Source: Streptomyces anulatus (GTDB taxonomy: Bacteria > Actinomycetota > Actinomycetes > Streptomycetales > Streptomycetaceae). Taken from it: a stretch of DNA of 64,000 nt. Location: contig NZ_BMVK01000001.1 in assembly GCF_014650675.1 (NCBI RefSeq), positions 682,001-746,000 of the forward strand. Direction: 5' to 3'. Within the stretch, counting starts at the first letter, position 1, and each line of letters opens with the position of its first letter. Shown here one piece after another: positions 51,245-59,794 of this stretch. The notes beneath the pieces were generated by a model. It was not told where the DNA came from. It worked only from the letters and a program-made list of their open reading frames with translations, and made no database searches. A program made the translations under genes and the position numbers.

Positions 51245-52966
51245 ATGCGCCAGAATTCCGGCGTCATCAGCATGGGCCTCGCGCCGGCGGCACGGATGCC
51301 GCTGCGTGCCAGGCTCCGGCTCCTGGCCGAACCCACCCTCGGGGTGGGCAGCTTCCTCGATCATGCCCGTGCCGTCAGCCCCGACCCATCGGCCCCCTTC
51401 CTCCTCGCGCAGCACGCGGAGGGAACGGAGGAGGACGGTCTGGAGCGTCTGAGTCTCGACCGGCTGACGGAGATACGTGATGCGTACGCCTCCTGGTACC
51501 ACGAGGCCGGCGTACGCAAGGGCGACCCGGTCGGCGTCTACGCCGGCGAGGGCATCGACGCCTTTCTGCACTTCCTGGCGCTGAGCTCGCTGGGCGCCAT
51601 CGCCGCACTGGTCAACGGCCGGATGAAGCCGGCCGTGGCCGCCGAGTACCTGGGCCGGATCGGGGTCTACGGCCTGGTCGGCACGGCCGGGGGGATCGAC
51701 CGGCTCCGCGAGTCGGGCGGACTGCCGAAGAACCTGGCCTTCGAGAAGGACCTCCGCTCCTTCCCCCGCAGCCGGACCGCCCGGCCCTCGCTGCCCGGCG
51801 TCTTCCCCTACCGGCACGGCGAGGACGACCTCGTGATGCTGTGCCACACCTCCGGCACGACCGGGCCGCCGAAGGCCGTCACCTTCGGCCACCGGCAGTT
51901 CTTCCGGGGCAAGCGGCACCGTCTGGTGAGCTTCCCGGACGCGGGCGCCAACAGGATGCTGTCCGCCCTGCCGCAGACCCACTCGGCGGGCATCAGCTAT
52001 CTGATGACGGCCACCCTGCTGGGGCTGCCGACCCTGGTCATGGCGGACTCCTCGGGCGAGGCGGTGCACGACGCGGCCGGGTGGTTCCGGCCGACCCTGG
52101 TGGTCGCCTTCCCCCAGACGTACGCGGAACTGGCCGGGCTCGACCTGTCGCCGTCGGCGGTCGGGGCCGTCCACACCTGGATCAACACGGGCGACTCCGC
52201 GCACGAGGCGCACATCAAGGCCCTCATCCGGCACGGCAGACGGCCCGGCCGGCGGGGCACCTCGCGCGCCGGCTCCCGGTTCATCGACGGGCTCGGCTCC
52301 TCCGAGATGGGCATGGCGCTGTTCCGCAAGGTCAGCGAGCCGGAGCGGCAGGACTACGACCGGTGCGTCGGCAAGCCGGTCAAGGTGGTGGAACGCGCCA
52401 CCGTGCTCGACGCGGACGGCCGGCAGCTGGGCCCCGGCCGGGCGGGCCGGCTCGGCGTCATCTCGCCGACCCGCACGCCGGGTTACTGGGGCAACACCGA
52501 GCTGACGGGAAAGTCGTCCGTCTCGGGCTTCTGGCTGACCGGGGACGTCGTCTACCGGGACCGGCGCGGCCGGTTCTTCCATCTGGACCGGGTGCCCGAC
52601 GTCATCGACACCGCCGAAGGGCCGGTCTACAGCCTGCCGATCGAGGAGGCGATCCTGCTGGGCCGCCCCGAGGTGGCCGACTGCGCGGTCGTCGCGGTCG
52701 ACGCGCCCCCGCCGCTCGGCAAGCAGGTCCCGTTCGCCACGGTCCTGCTGAAGCCCGGGGCGAAGGCTCCGGCCGACCTCCTGGGCTCGCTCAACGACGT
52801 CCTGCGCGCCCGGGGGCTCACCGCCCTGAGCGCGGCGGTCGTCGCCACCGAGCCGGAGCACTTCCCGACCGGGGCCACGGGCAAGGTCCTCAAGCGCAGC
52901 CTGCGCGAACACTTCGCCGACGTACTCGTCCGGCCCGCGCCGGGCGCCGAGGAGAGCAGCACATGA
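51245..52966 (+). CDS. ANL-superfamily adenylating enzyme, candidate CreM-type ATP-dependent diazotase
   Basis: A 573-residue AMP-forming ligase. The P-loop TSGTTGPPK is at about 202-210, GLGSSEMG stands for the A5 motif, FWLTGDVVYRD for A7, and the A10 catalytic Lys547 is in ATGKVLKRSL. The hinge, usually DRxKDxIxxxGxxVxPxEIE, reads LDRVPDVIDTAEGPVYSLPIEEAI, lacking the CoA-ligase Gly-Tyr-Lys pattern. In cremeomycin synthesis CreM, an acyl-CoA-ligase homologue, uses ATP and nitrite to diazotise an aromatic amine; the neighbouring nitrite and aminohydroxybenzoate genes make that role the best guess here. An acyl- or aryl-CoA ligase remains the alternative. AAGGAACGC precedes the ATG; the stop overlaps the methyltransferase start. 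Confidence 0.8.
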   Translation: MRQNSGVISMGLAPAARMPLRARLRLLAEPTLGVGSFLDHARAVSPDPSAPFLLAQHAEGTEEDGLERLSLDRLTEIRDAYASWYHEAGVRKGDPVGVYAGEGIDAFLHFLALSSLGAIAALVNGRMKPAVAAEYLGRIGVYGLVGTAGGIDRLRESGGLPKNLAFEKDLRSFPRSRTARPSLPGVFPYRHGEDDLVMLCHTSGTTGPPKAVTFGHRQFFRGKRHRLVSFPDAGANRMLSALPQTHSAGISYLMTATLLGLPTLVMADSSGEAVHDAAGWFRPTLVVAFPQTYAELAGLDLSPSAVGAVHTWINTGDSAHEAHIKALIRHGRRPGRRGTSRAGSRFIDGLGSSEMGMALFRKVSEPERQDYDRCVGKPVKVVERATVLDADGRQLGPGRAGRLGVISPTRTPGYWGNTELTGKSSVSGFWLTGDVVYRDRRGRFFHLDRVPDVIDTAEGPVYSLPIEEAILLGRPEVADCAVVAVDAPPPLGKQVPFATVLLKPGAKAPADLLGSLNDVLRARGLTALSAAVVATEPEHFPTGATGKVLKRSLREHFADVLVRPAPGAEESST

Positions 52967-54003
52967 CCCTTTACGAGTTCAGCCCGGAGCCCGCCGGAGA
53001 CGTCCCGCCGCCGGTCCGCATGTACGAGATGCTCTACAGCTCCCTGGTGAGCCAGCTGATCATCGCCGTGGCGGATCTGGGGGTCGCCGACGCCATCGGT
53101 GACGAGGTGCGCCATGTCGACGACATCGCGGAGCGGACCGGCGCCCACCCGGGCGCGCTCTACCGGGGGCTGCGGGCGCTGGCGAGCGTCGGGGTCTTCA
53201 CGGAGGTGGAGCCGCGCTCCTTCGCCCTCACCCCGCTGGCGGCCACCCTGCGCAGCGACGTACCGGGCTCGATGCGGGACCTGGCGCGGTACGTGGGGCT
53301 GCCGATGCGGCAGAACTCCTTCGGCGCGCTGGGGCACAGCCTGCGCACCGGCAAGCCCGCCTTCAACCACCTGCACGGCATGGACTGGTGGACGTACTTC
53401 TCCCAGCACCCGGAGCTGGCCTCGCTGTTCAACAGTGCGATGAGCAGCATGTCGGTGATGGTCAACTCCAGCACGCTGGACGCCTACGACCTGTCGGACG
53501 TACGCCGGCTGGTGGACGTCGGCGGCGGGCACGGGCGGCTGGTGGGCTCGCTGCTCCAGCGCTACCCGGAGATGACGGCGGTCGTCCACGACCTGCCGAG
53601 GGTGGTGCCGGACGCGGAGGCGGTCCTCGCGGGGCTCGGGGTCTCGGACCGGGCGGAGTGTGTCGGCGGGAACTTCCTGGAGTCGGTCCCGGAGGGCGGC
53701 GACACCTATGTGCTGTCCTGGACGATCCATGACTGGGACGACGACGACGCCGTCCGCATCCTGCGCAACATCCGCCGGGCGATGGGTGATTCGGGTCAGC
53801 TGATCATCATCGACGAGGTGCCGCCGGAGGGCGACACCCCGCACTTCGGCAAGTTCGAGGACATCGTGATGCTGACGCTGCTGACCGGGCACGTGCGGAC
53901 CGAGGCGGAGTACGTCGATCTGTTCGAGCGGTCCGGGTTCCGGCACAAGGAGACCCGGCCGACCCGGGCGCCCACGAGCGTGATCGTGGCCGTGCCCATG
54001 TAG
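52963..54003 (+). CDS. SAM-dependent O-methyltransferase (COMT/AcnlMT type)
   Basis: A 346-residue plant-COMT-like methyltransferase: an N-terminal dimerisation domain (about 15-100) and a Rossmann domain with VDVGGGHGRLVGSLLQRYPEM (about 178-198). Catalytic-base His lies in SWTIHDWDDDDAVRILRNIR and Glu in DEVPPEG. It is ATGA-coupled to the ANL ligase. Cremeomycin carries a methoxy group added by CreN; this enzyme may play the same part on a hydroxylated aminobenzoate or diazo intermediate. A perfect 48-bp palindrome follows. Confidence 0.9.
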   Translation: MTLYEFSPEPAGDVPPPVRMYEMLYSSLVSQLIIAVADLGVADAIGDEVRHVDDIAERTGAHPGALYRGLRALASVGVFTEVEPRSFALTPLAATLRSDVPGSMRDLARYVGLPMRQNSFGALGHSLRTGKPAFNHLHGMDWWTYFSQHPELASLFNSAMSSMSVMVNSSTLDAYDLSDVRRLVDVGGGHGRLVGSLLQRYPEMTAVVHDLPRVVPDAEAVLAGLGVSDRAECVGGNFLESVPEGGDTYVLSWTIHDWDDDDAVRILRNIRRAMGDSGQLIIIDEVPPEGDTPHFGKFEDIVMLTLLTGHVRTEAEYVDLFERSGFRHKETRPTRAPTSVIVAVPM

Positions 54004-54020
54004 CGGACGCGTCCACGACG

Positions 54021-54068
54021 AAGGCCCGGTGCCCGGGGAACCGATCGGTTCCCCGGGCACCGGGCCTT
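54021..54068. terminator. Perfect 48-bp palindrome, bidirectional terminator
   Basis: The whole segment is self-complementary (24 bp per arm, centre ACCGATCGGT). It lies between the convergent O-methyltransferase and GriH-like genes, 18 bp from one stop and 17 bp from the other. Confidence 0.88.
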
Positions 54069-54084
54069 CCGCGGTCGGCCGGGA

Positions 54085-55194
54085 CTACTTCTCCAGGCAG
54101 AACTCGTCGATCGGGTAGCCGACGTGCCGGTCGGCGGTGGGCAGGTAGCCGAGGACGACGTCGCCGGGCTTCAGTTCGGTGCTGTTGTGCACGACGCCGC
54201 CGGGGCCCAGCACCCGGACGTGCCAGTCGTCCTGGAGGATCAGGTTGACCGTGGTCCCGTCGGCCGCCACCGCGTCGACCGAGAGCAGCGGGCGGCTCTC
54301 GATCTTGACGCGGCCGACGGCGACGACCCGGGTCTGACCCTTGACGTCGACGGCGAGCACCTTGCTGCCGGCGGTGAGTTCGCTGAGGTAGTGGGTGCGG
54401 GAGTTCTTGGACAGCGTGTAGGAGTGGATGGCCCCGGCGTTGACGCGGAAGGGCCGGGTGGGCATGTAGGGCAGCGGGTGGGTCTCGCTGACGCAGAGGA
54501 TCATGCCCTTGGAGTGCGAGCCCACCAGGATGCCCTCGTCCTGGCGGAAGTGCGTGACGGTGTCGACGCAGGCCCGCTCCCCCATGCCGATGTGCGAGGT
54601 GGCCGTGATGGTGAGCTCGACCATGTCGAGGTCGGGGGTGCGGGAGACGGCCGAGGCCTTGAGGGCGGTCGCGTCGCCGACCTTCGCCGGGGCCAGCATC
54701 ACTCCGTCGGAGCCGAGTTCCAGCACCCCGAAGATGATCTCGGCCTCCTCGACGTCCTGGGCGACGGTGATGAGGCTGCCGGTGCCCTTGGCGGCCTTCC
54801 CCGCCGCGATGACGATCTCCAGCGGGATCTTCGTGGGGTCGCGGAACCACAGGAGGCTCCAGCGCTCCGTGGCGGCGGCCTGGCAGGCCACCTCCAGGGT
54901 CGCGGCGTCCACGATCTCCACGTACCGGCCGAACTCCACACCGGGGTGGCGCGCGGCCAGGACCGCGGGCTCGCCGTGCTTCTCCGGCGTGACGATCACG
55001 ATGTCGGCCTGGCCGAAGTCCTCGGGGAGTTCCGGGCCGTCGGGGAAGAGCACCTTCTTCACGGTCGGCGGGAGGTCCGCCAGGTCCGCGACGGAGGACG
55101 CCACCACGCCGTCCAGCCGCTGGTGCACCGCCTCCTCCAGGACGGCGGGGGTGAGGTCGTTCTTCTTGCGCAGATCGAGCCAGCAGAGCTTCAT
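54085..55194 (-). CDS. griH: GriH-like 3-amino-4-hydroxybenzoate synthase (DHQ synthase II family)
   Basis: A 369-residue protein of the archaeal-type 3-dehydroquinate synthase II family. In Streptomyces griseus GriH converts the C7 product of GriI to 3-amino-4-hydroxybenzoic acid. The sequence starts KLCWLDLRKKNDLTPAVLEEA and contains LLWFRDPTKIPLEIVIAAGK, ELGSDGVMLAPAKVGDATAL, SHIGMGERACVDT and GSHSKGMILCVSETHPLPYMPTRPFRVNAGA-type motifs of the family. Start ATG 55194 follows GAGGAAGAGG. It is the last gene of the kinase-griI-griH operon. Confidence 0.93.
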   Translation of the reverse strand: MKLCWLDLRKKNDLTPAVLEEAVHQRLDGVVASSVADLADLPPTVKKVLFPDGPELPEDFGQADIVIVTPEKHGEPAVLAARHPGVEFGRYVEIVDAATLEVACQAAATERWSLLWFRDPTKIPLEIVIAAGKAAKGTGSLITVAQDVEEAEIIFGVLELGSDGVMLAPAKVGDATALKASAVSRTPDLDMVELTITATSHIGMGERACVDTVTHFRQDEGILVGSHSKGMILCVSETHPLPYMPTRPFRVNAGAIHSYTLSKNSRTHYLSELTAGSKVLAVDVKGQTRVVAVGRVKIESRPLLSVDAVAADGTTVNLILQDDWHVRVLGPGGVVHNSTELKPGDVVLGYLPTADRHVGYPIDEFCLEK

Positions 55195-55228
55195 GGTCCT
55201 CTTCCTCGATGGGATCCGGTTGGAGCGA

Positions 55229-55285
55229 GGTGGTGACGCGGTGGTCGGGTGGTGACGCGGTGGTCGGGTGGTGACGCGGTGGTCG
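55229..55285. repeat. Three tandem 19-bp repeats between griH and griI
   Basis: GGTGGTGACGCGGTGGTCG occurs three times head to tail at 55229-55247, 55248-55266 and 55267-55285, in the 119-bp gap between the griI stop and griH start. It is likely slippage; it could alter griH translation within the operon. Confidence 0.9.
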
Positions 55286-55313
55286 GGGTGGGCCCGGCGC
55301 ACCGGGCCCCGGC

Positions 55314-56141
55314 TCAGGGCAGCCGGTGCGGGGCGGGGCCGGGAGTGCCGGCCGGGCCGTACCGGAGCGGTGGGGCGTGGACCAGGTCGGCCACCTGACG
55401 GGCGCGTTTGCCCGGGTCGTCGGCCTGGAAGATGTTGCGTCCCATGGCGAGCCCGCCGACGCCGGTGTCGAGGATGCCGCCCACCGCGTCGAGGAGTTCC
55501 TCGGTGGTGCCGGCGACCTGTCCGCCGGCCACCAGGACGGGCACCGGGCAGGCGCTCACGACGTCGGCCAGGTCGGTCACCGTACGGGGGCAGGGCACCT
55601 TGACCAGGTCCGCGCCCAGGTCGGCGGCGAGGGTGGCGACGTGCTTGACGAGCACGAGGTCCCGGGGGTCGCTGATCTCGGGGCCGCGCGGGTACATCAT
55701 CGCCAGCAGCGGGATGTTCCACCGGTCGCAGGCGTCGGCGACGGCGGCCATGTCGGCCACCTGGGCGGCCTCGCCGGCGGAGCCCACGTTCACATGGACG
55801 CTGACGGCGTCGGCACCCAGGCGCAGGGCGTTCTCGACGTCGCTGACCAGGTACTTGGCGTCGGGGTCGGGCGCGTGCATGGTGCTCACGCTGAGGTGCA
55901 CGATCAGCGAGGTCCGGGTGAAGGGCTCCGGGTCGAGCCGGCGCAGGGTGCCCTTGTGCAGCACGATCGCGTCGACCCCGTTGTCGGAGAGCCGCCCCAC
56001 CAGGTGGTTCAGGCCCGCCGCGGTGGCGATGGGCCCGTCGGTGACGGAGTGGTCCAGCGGAACCACCAGCAGACGGTCGGGTGAGTTGCGGTAGAGCTTG
56101 CGGGCGCGCAGGCGCGCGCCGAACGAGCCGTTGAGCGTCAT
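55314..56141 (-). CDS. griI: GriI-like aldolase (2-amino-4,5-dihydroxy-6-oxo-7-phosphooxyheptanoate synthase)
   Basis: A 275-residue DhnA/FbaB-type class I aldolase. GriI condenses DHAP with aspartate semialdehyde to the C7 precursor of 3-amino-4-hydroxybenzoate. Features: NSPDRLLVVPLDHSVTDGP at the start, LHKGTLRR, VHLSVSTMHAPDPDAKYLV, DLVKVPCPRTV with the Schiff-base Lys, and VGGLAMGRNIFQADDPG. ATG 56141 with AAGGAG 8 nt before is preferred. An ATG at 56174 overlapping the aspartate kinase stop would add 11 residues not in the family. Confidence 0.93.
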   Translation of the reverse strand: MTLNGSFGARLRARKLYRNSPDRLLVVPLDHSVTDGPIATAAGLNHLVGRLSDNGVDAIVLHKGTLRRLDPEPFTRTSLIVHLSVSTMHAPDPDAKYLVSDVENALRLGADAVSVHVNVGSAGEAAQVADMAAVADACDRWNIPLLAMMYPRGPEISDPRDLVLVKHVATLAADLGADLVKVPCPRTVTDLADVVSACPVPVLVAGGQVAGTTEELLDAVGGILDTGVGGLAMGRNIFQADDPGKRARQVADLVHAPPLRYGPAGTPGPAPHRLP

Positions 56142-56170
56142 GGGGGTGCTCCTTCTGCGCTCGTCCCCGG

Positions 56171-57421
56171 TCATGCCGTGACCAGCGTCTGCGCTTCGAG
56201 GTCGTCGCGGCCGAGGCCGAACTCCTGGTGCAGCGCGTTGACCGCGTCCGGCACCCGGTCCAGGGGGATGATCACCGAGACCCGCAGGTTGGTCGAGGAG
56301 ACCCAGCTCGCGGTGGTGCCCAGCCGGGCCAGGACGGCGAGGAGCCGGGCGGTGCAGTCGGGCCGGTTCAGCAGGCCCACCCCCACCAGCGAGACCTTGC
56401 CGACCTTCTCGTCCACCTCCGTCGCACAGCCCAGTCGGGCGCTGATCCGGTCGAGGGCCTCCCGCGCGGCGGGCAGCCGGCTTCCGGGCAGGGCGAAGCC
56501 CATGCGGAAGCCGGGACCGTCCGGGGCGCCGAAGGAGAGCAGGTCGATGGGTACGGCGGACCGTGCCAGTTCGGTGAGGATGTCCGCCGCGAGACCGTCG
56601 CGTGCGTGGTCCGAGCGGGTGAGGGCCATCGCGATGTTCATGTCGTGCGCGACGGCGGTGACGGGTCCCTGTGTTTCGAGCATGTCGGCGCTCCGTCCGA
56701 GGATGGTGGTTCCGGGTTCTGCCGAGAACGTGCCGCGTACCACCACGTCCAGGTCATGGGACGCGGCCAGTTCCACCGCACGCGAATGCATCACCCGTGC
56801 GCCGGCGAAGGCCATTTCGGCCATGACCGCCGCGTCGACGGTGGGCAGCACACGGGCTTCGGGTACGACCCGGGGGTCGGCGGTGTAGATCCCCGGAACG
56901 TCCGTGTGGATCTCGCAGGCGCGGGCCCCGAGCACGGCGGCCAGCGCCACCGCGGTGGTGTCCGAACCGCCGCGGCCGAGTGTGATCACCTCTCCTCTCC
57001 CGTCGCCGCCCTGGAAGCCGGAGACCACGACGATCCGTCCGCGCCCCAGTTCGGCGCGCAGGCGGCTCGTGTCGATCGCGGAGATCATCCCCGCGCCGTG
57101 CGTACCGCTCACGCGGATGCCCGCCTGCGGCCCGGTCAGGGAGACGGCGGGCAGCCCCCGGTCGTGCAGGGCGACGGCGAGCAGCGCGGCTGCGGCGTTC
57201 TCCCCCGTGGCGAGCAGTTGGTCGAGCTCCCGGGGCGGCGGCGCGGCACCGAGCTCCGCGGCCGCCGACAGCAGGACGTCGGTCTCCTCGCCACGGGCGG
57301 AGACGACGACCACCGAACCCCGCTCCGCGGAATGGGAACGGGCGACGACCTCCGCGACCTGGCGGATCTTCTCGGGAGTCGCCAAGGAACTCCCGCCGAA
57401 CTTCTGGATCGCTGCTGGCAT
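56171..57421 (-). CDS. Cluster-encoded aspartate kinase with divergent ACT domains
   Basis: A 416-residue monofunctional aspartokinase: KFGGSSLATPEKI at the start, GENAAAALLAVAL, SGFQGGDGRGEVITLGRGGSDTTAVALA and EIHTDVPGIYTADPR. Two C-terminal ACT domains follow (about 255-416). In the first the usual effector-contact block of lysine/threonine-regulated enzymes (ending in a QN pair) is replaced by SAVPIDLLSFGAPDGPGF. The second has STNLRVSVII instead of TSEIRISVV. It heads the griI-griH operon and should feed aspartate semialdehyde to GriI, probably free of feedback inhibition. Operator site 2 lies about 75 bp upstream. Confidence 0.9.
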   Translation of the reverse strand: MPAAIQKFGGSSLATPEKIRQVAEVVARSHSAERGSVVVVSARGEETDVLLSAAAELGAAPPPRELDQLLATGENAAAALLAVALHDRGLPAVSLTGPQAGIRVSGTHGAGMISAIDTSRLRAELGRGRIVVVSGFQGGDGRGEVITLGRGGSDTTAVALAAVLGARACEIHTDVPGIYTADPRVVPEARVLPTVDAAVMAEMAFAGARVMHSRAVELAASHDLDVVVRGTFSAEPGTTILGRSADMLETQGPVTAVAHDMNIAMALTRSDHARDGLAADILTELARSAVPIDLLSFGAPDGPGFRMGFALPGSRLPAAREALDRISARLGCATEVDEKVGKVSLVGVGLLNRPDCTARLLAVLARLGTTASWVSSTNLRVSVIIPLDRVPDAVNALHQEFGLGRDDLEAQTLVTA

Positions 57422-57495
57422 ATGTCCTCGCACCGGATGATCGGGGCACATGACGTTGCGCGAATTCATTTCTACACATCGGCGATGCGTACCGG

Positions 57496-57513
57496 ATCAC
57501 GGATACACGTGAT
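57496..57513 (-). promoter_or_regulatory. Cluster operator, site 2a (aspartate-kinase side)
   Basis: ATCACG-GATACA-CGTGAT, with a candidate leftward -10 TAGAAA at 57474-57469, which would centre the site near -42. Same half-sites and spacer as sites 1 and 3. Confidence 0.72.
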
Positions 57514-57573
57514 GTAGGGCGTCGGCGTTCCGAGAATTCCCGGACGCCCGAAGTCGGCCCGCGGGTCGCCGAT

Positions 57574-57591
57574 ATCCCGCGTTGGCGTGAT
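57574..57591 (+). promoter_or_regulatory. Cluster operator, site 2b (creE side)
   Basis: ATCCCG-CGTTGG-CGTGAT, one mismatch from the consensus in the left half-site. TAGCGT (57613-57618) lies 21 nt after it and suits a -10 for the rightward flavoprotein gene, again putting the site near -42. Confidence 0.55.
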
Positions 57592-57670
57592 GCGGCGCGG
57601 TCCCGATACGCATAGCGTCCGCGGGTAGTCCGATTGTTCTCCGTGTACGGCCCGGGGCCCGAGGAGTGTC

Positions 57671-59794
57671 ATGGCGAATGACAGCGGAAGGCCGTTCACC
57701 GGCCATGGCGTGGACAAGGGCCGGAGGTCCGGGAGTCCGGCGCCGGCCCGGACGCCGGCCGAGGAGGGTGTCACCCGCATCTGTGTGATCGGCGCGGGTC
57801 CCCGTGGCATCTCGGTGGTGGAGCGGCTCTGTGCCAACGCCGGGCTGCCGTACCTGCGGGAGCGCCGGTACGCCGTGCATCTGATCGATCCGTTCCCGAG
57901 CGGCGGGCAGGTGTGGCGCACCGGCCAGCGGGCCGAGCTGCTGATGAACACGGTGGCGTCGCAGATCACGCTGTTCTGCGACGAGTCCGTCGTGTGCGCG
58001 GGGCCGGTCGTGCCCGGACCCAGCCTGCACCAGTGGGCGACCCTGCTGGAGGAGCTGGGATCGGGCGGTCTCCCGGCCGATGTGCGCCGGGAGGCGGCGG
58101 CGCTGGGCCCCGACGCCTATCCCACGCGCCGCCTGTACGGGCACTACCTGATGTGGGTCCTCGACCGGCTGATCGACGGGGCTCCGCCCAACCTCACCAT
58201 CACGGTGCATCACGCCACGGCCGTGGCGTTGCGCGACGCACCGGGCGGCCGGAGTTCGCAGGTGGTCACGCTGGACCGGGGCGGCGAGATCGCCGAGCTG
58301 GACGCGGTGGTCCTGGCCCAGGGCCACGTACCGGTGGAACACACGCCGCGCGAGCGGGAGTTCGGCCGGTACGCGCGGCGCCACGGGCTCCTCTACTTCC
58401 CGCCGGCCAACCCGGCCGACGTCGACTTCGCCGGTATCGGGGCGGGCCGGCCGACCGGGCTGCTGGGGATGGGGCTGACCTTCTTCGACATCGTCGCGCT
58501 GCTGACCAGCGGGCGCGGAGGGGTGTTCGAGCGGGACGGCCGGTCCCTGGTGTACCGCCCGTCGGGGCAGGAGCCGGTGCTGTACGCGGGGTCGCGGCGC
58601 GGCATTCCGTACCACGCGCGCGGGGAGAACGAGAAGGGCGTCTCCGGGCGGCACGAGCCGCTCTTCCTGACCCCGGCGGCCATCGAGGAGCTGCGCGAAC
58701 GGCACCGGACCACCGGGACCCTGTCCTTCCTCGACCACGTCTGGCCGCTGGTGTCGCGGGAGGTGCGCGCGGTGTACTACCGGGCCCTCCTCGCCGAGGG
58801 GGGCGACGCGGCGGCCGGGGCGGTGTTCTGCGCGGAGTTCGTGGCCCGGGGCGGCCCCGAGGGGGCCGAGGAGTCCGCCCTGCTGGACCGTTACGGCGTC
58901 CCGGCGGAGCGGCGCTGGAGCTGGCCGCTGATCGAACGACCGTACGGCGACCGGAAGTTCACCGACCGGTGGGTCTTCCAGGGGTGGCTGCTCGGCCATC
59001 TGCGGGACGATGTGTCCGAGGCGCTGAAGGGCAATGTGAGCAGTCCGCTGAAGGCGGCCCTGGACGTGCTGCGCGATCTGCGGAACGAGATCCGGCTGGT
59101 GGTCGACCACGGCGGCATCAGCGGCCGTTCGTACCGTGACGAGCTCCGGGCCTGGTACACGCCCCTCAACGCGTACCTCTCGATCGGTCCGCCGGCCCGG
59201 CGCATCGAGGAGCTGATCGCCCTCGTCGAGGCCGGCGTCGTACGGATGTGCCTGCCCGGGCTGCGGGCCGAACCGGAGCCGGAGAGCGACGGGTTCGTCC
59301 TCCGGTCGGCCGGGGGTCCCGCCTCCGGGATACGGGTCTCGGCGCTGATCGAGGCGCGGCTGAGCGAACCCGACGTGCGCACCACCACCGACCCGCTGCT
59401 GCGCGGGCTGCTGCGCGCGGGGCAGTGTGCGCCGTACCGCATCCCGGACGGCGACGGCGGGTTCCACGAGACCGGCGGGGTGGCCGTCTCCCGCAGGCCG
59501 TACCACCTGCTCGACCACGCCCACCGCGCGCATCCGCGCAGGTTCGCCTTCGGCGTGCCCACGGAGGCCGTGCACTGGGTGACGGCGGCGGGCGTCCGGC
59601 CGGGCGTCAACTCGGTCATCCTCAGTGACAGCGACGCCATCGCACGCCGCTGCCTGGCGGCGGCGGACCGTTCCGCCGCCGGCGCCCCCGCCCGCCGTGA
59701 CGTCCCGCTGCGCCGCCACATCCCGCTGCCCTGGCTGCCCACCAGCTGCCCGCCGGCGGCCGTCCCCACTCCCACCGCCCAAGGAGCCTCATGA
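57671..59794 (+). CDS. creE: CreE/FzmM-like flavin-dependent monooxygenase (aspartate to nitrosuccinate)
   Basis: A 707-residue FAD/NAD(P)-binding protein. The FAD motif is VIGAGPRGISVVERL (about residues 38-52). Other conserved blocks: VHLIDPFPSGGQVWRTGQ, LLMNTVASQITLF, TRRLYGHYLMWVL, VVLAQGHVP and a second glycine-rich stretch GLLGMGLTFFDI. CreE and FzmM oxidise L-aspartate through N-hydroxyaspartate to nitrosuccinate. The assignment rests on family type and on direct ATGA coupling with a CreD-like lyase. GAGGAG precedes the ATG. An additional N-terminal 35 residues are low-complexity. Confidence 0.82.
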   Translation: MANDSGRPFTGHGVDKGRRSGSPAPARTPAEEGVTRICVIGAGPRGISVVERLCANAGLPYLRERRYAVHLIDPFPSGGQVWRTGQRAELLMNTVASQITLFCDESVVCAGPVVPGPSLHQWATLLEELGSGGLPADVRREAAALGPDAYPTRRLYGHYLMWVLDRLIDGAPPNLTITVHHATAVALRDAPGGRSSQVVTLDRGGEIAELDAVVLAQGHVPVEHTPREREFGRYARRHGLLYFPPANPADVDFAGIGAGRPTGLLGMGLTFFDIVALLTSGRGGVFERDGRSLVYRPSGQEPVLYAGSRRGIPYHARGENEKGVSGRHEPLFLTPAAIEELRERHRTTGTLSFLDHVWPLVSREVRAVYYRALLAEGGDAAAGAVFCAEFVARGGPEGAEESALLDRYGVPAERRWSWPLIERPYGDRKFTDRWVFQGWLLGHLRDDVSEALKGNVSSPLKAALDVLRDLRNEIRLVVDHGGISGRSYRDELRAWYTPLNAYLSIGPPARRIEELIALVEAGVVRMCLPGLRAEPEPESDGFVLRSAGGPASGIRVSALIEARLSEPDVRTTTDPLLRGLLRAGQCAPYRIPDGDGGFHETGGVAVSRRPYHLLDHAHRAHPRRFAFGVPTEAVHWVTAAGVRPGVNSVILSDSDAIARRCLAAADRSAAGAPARRDVPLRRHIPLPWLPTSCPPAAVPTPTAQGAS

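Noticed and set aside
54021..54068. Regulatory operator in the 48-bp palindrome
   Set aside because: It sits between two convergent stop codons, where a bidirectional terminator is the natural explanation.
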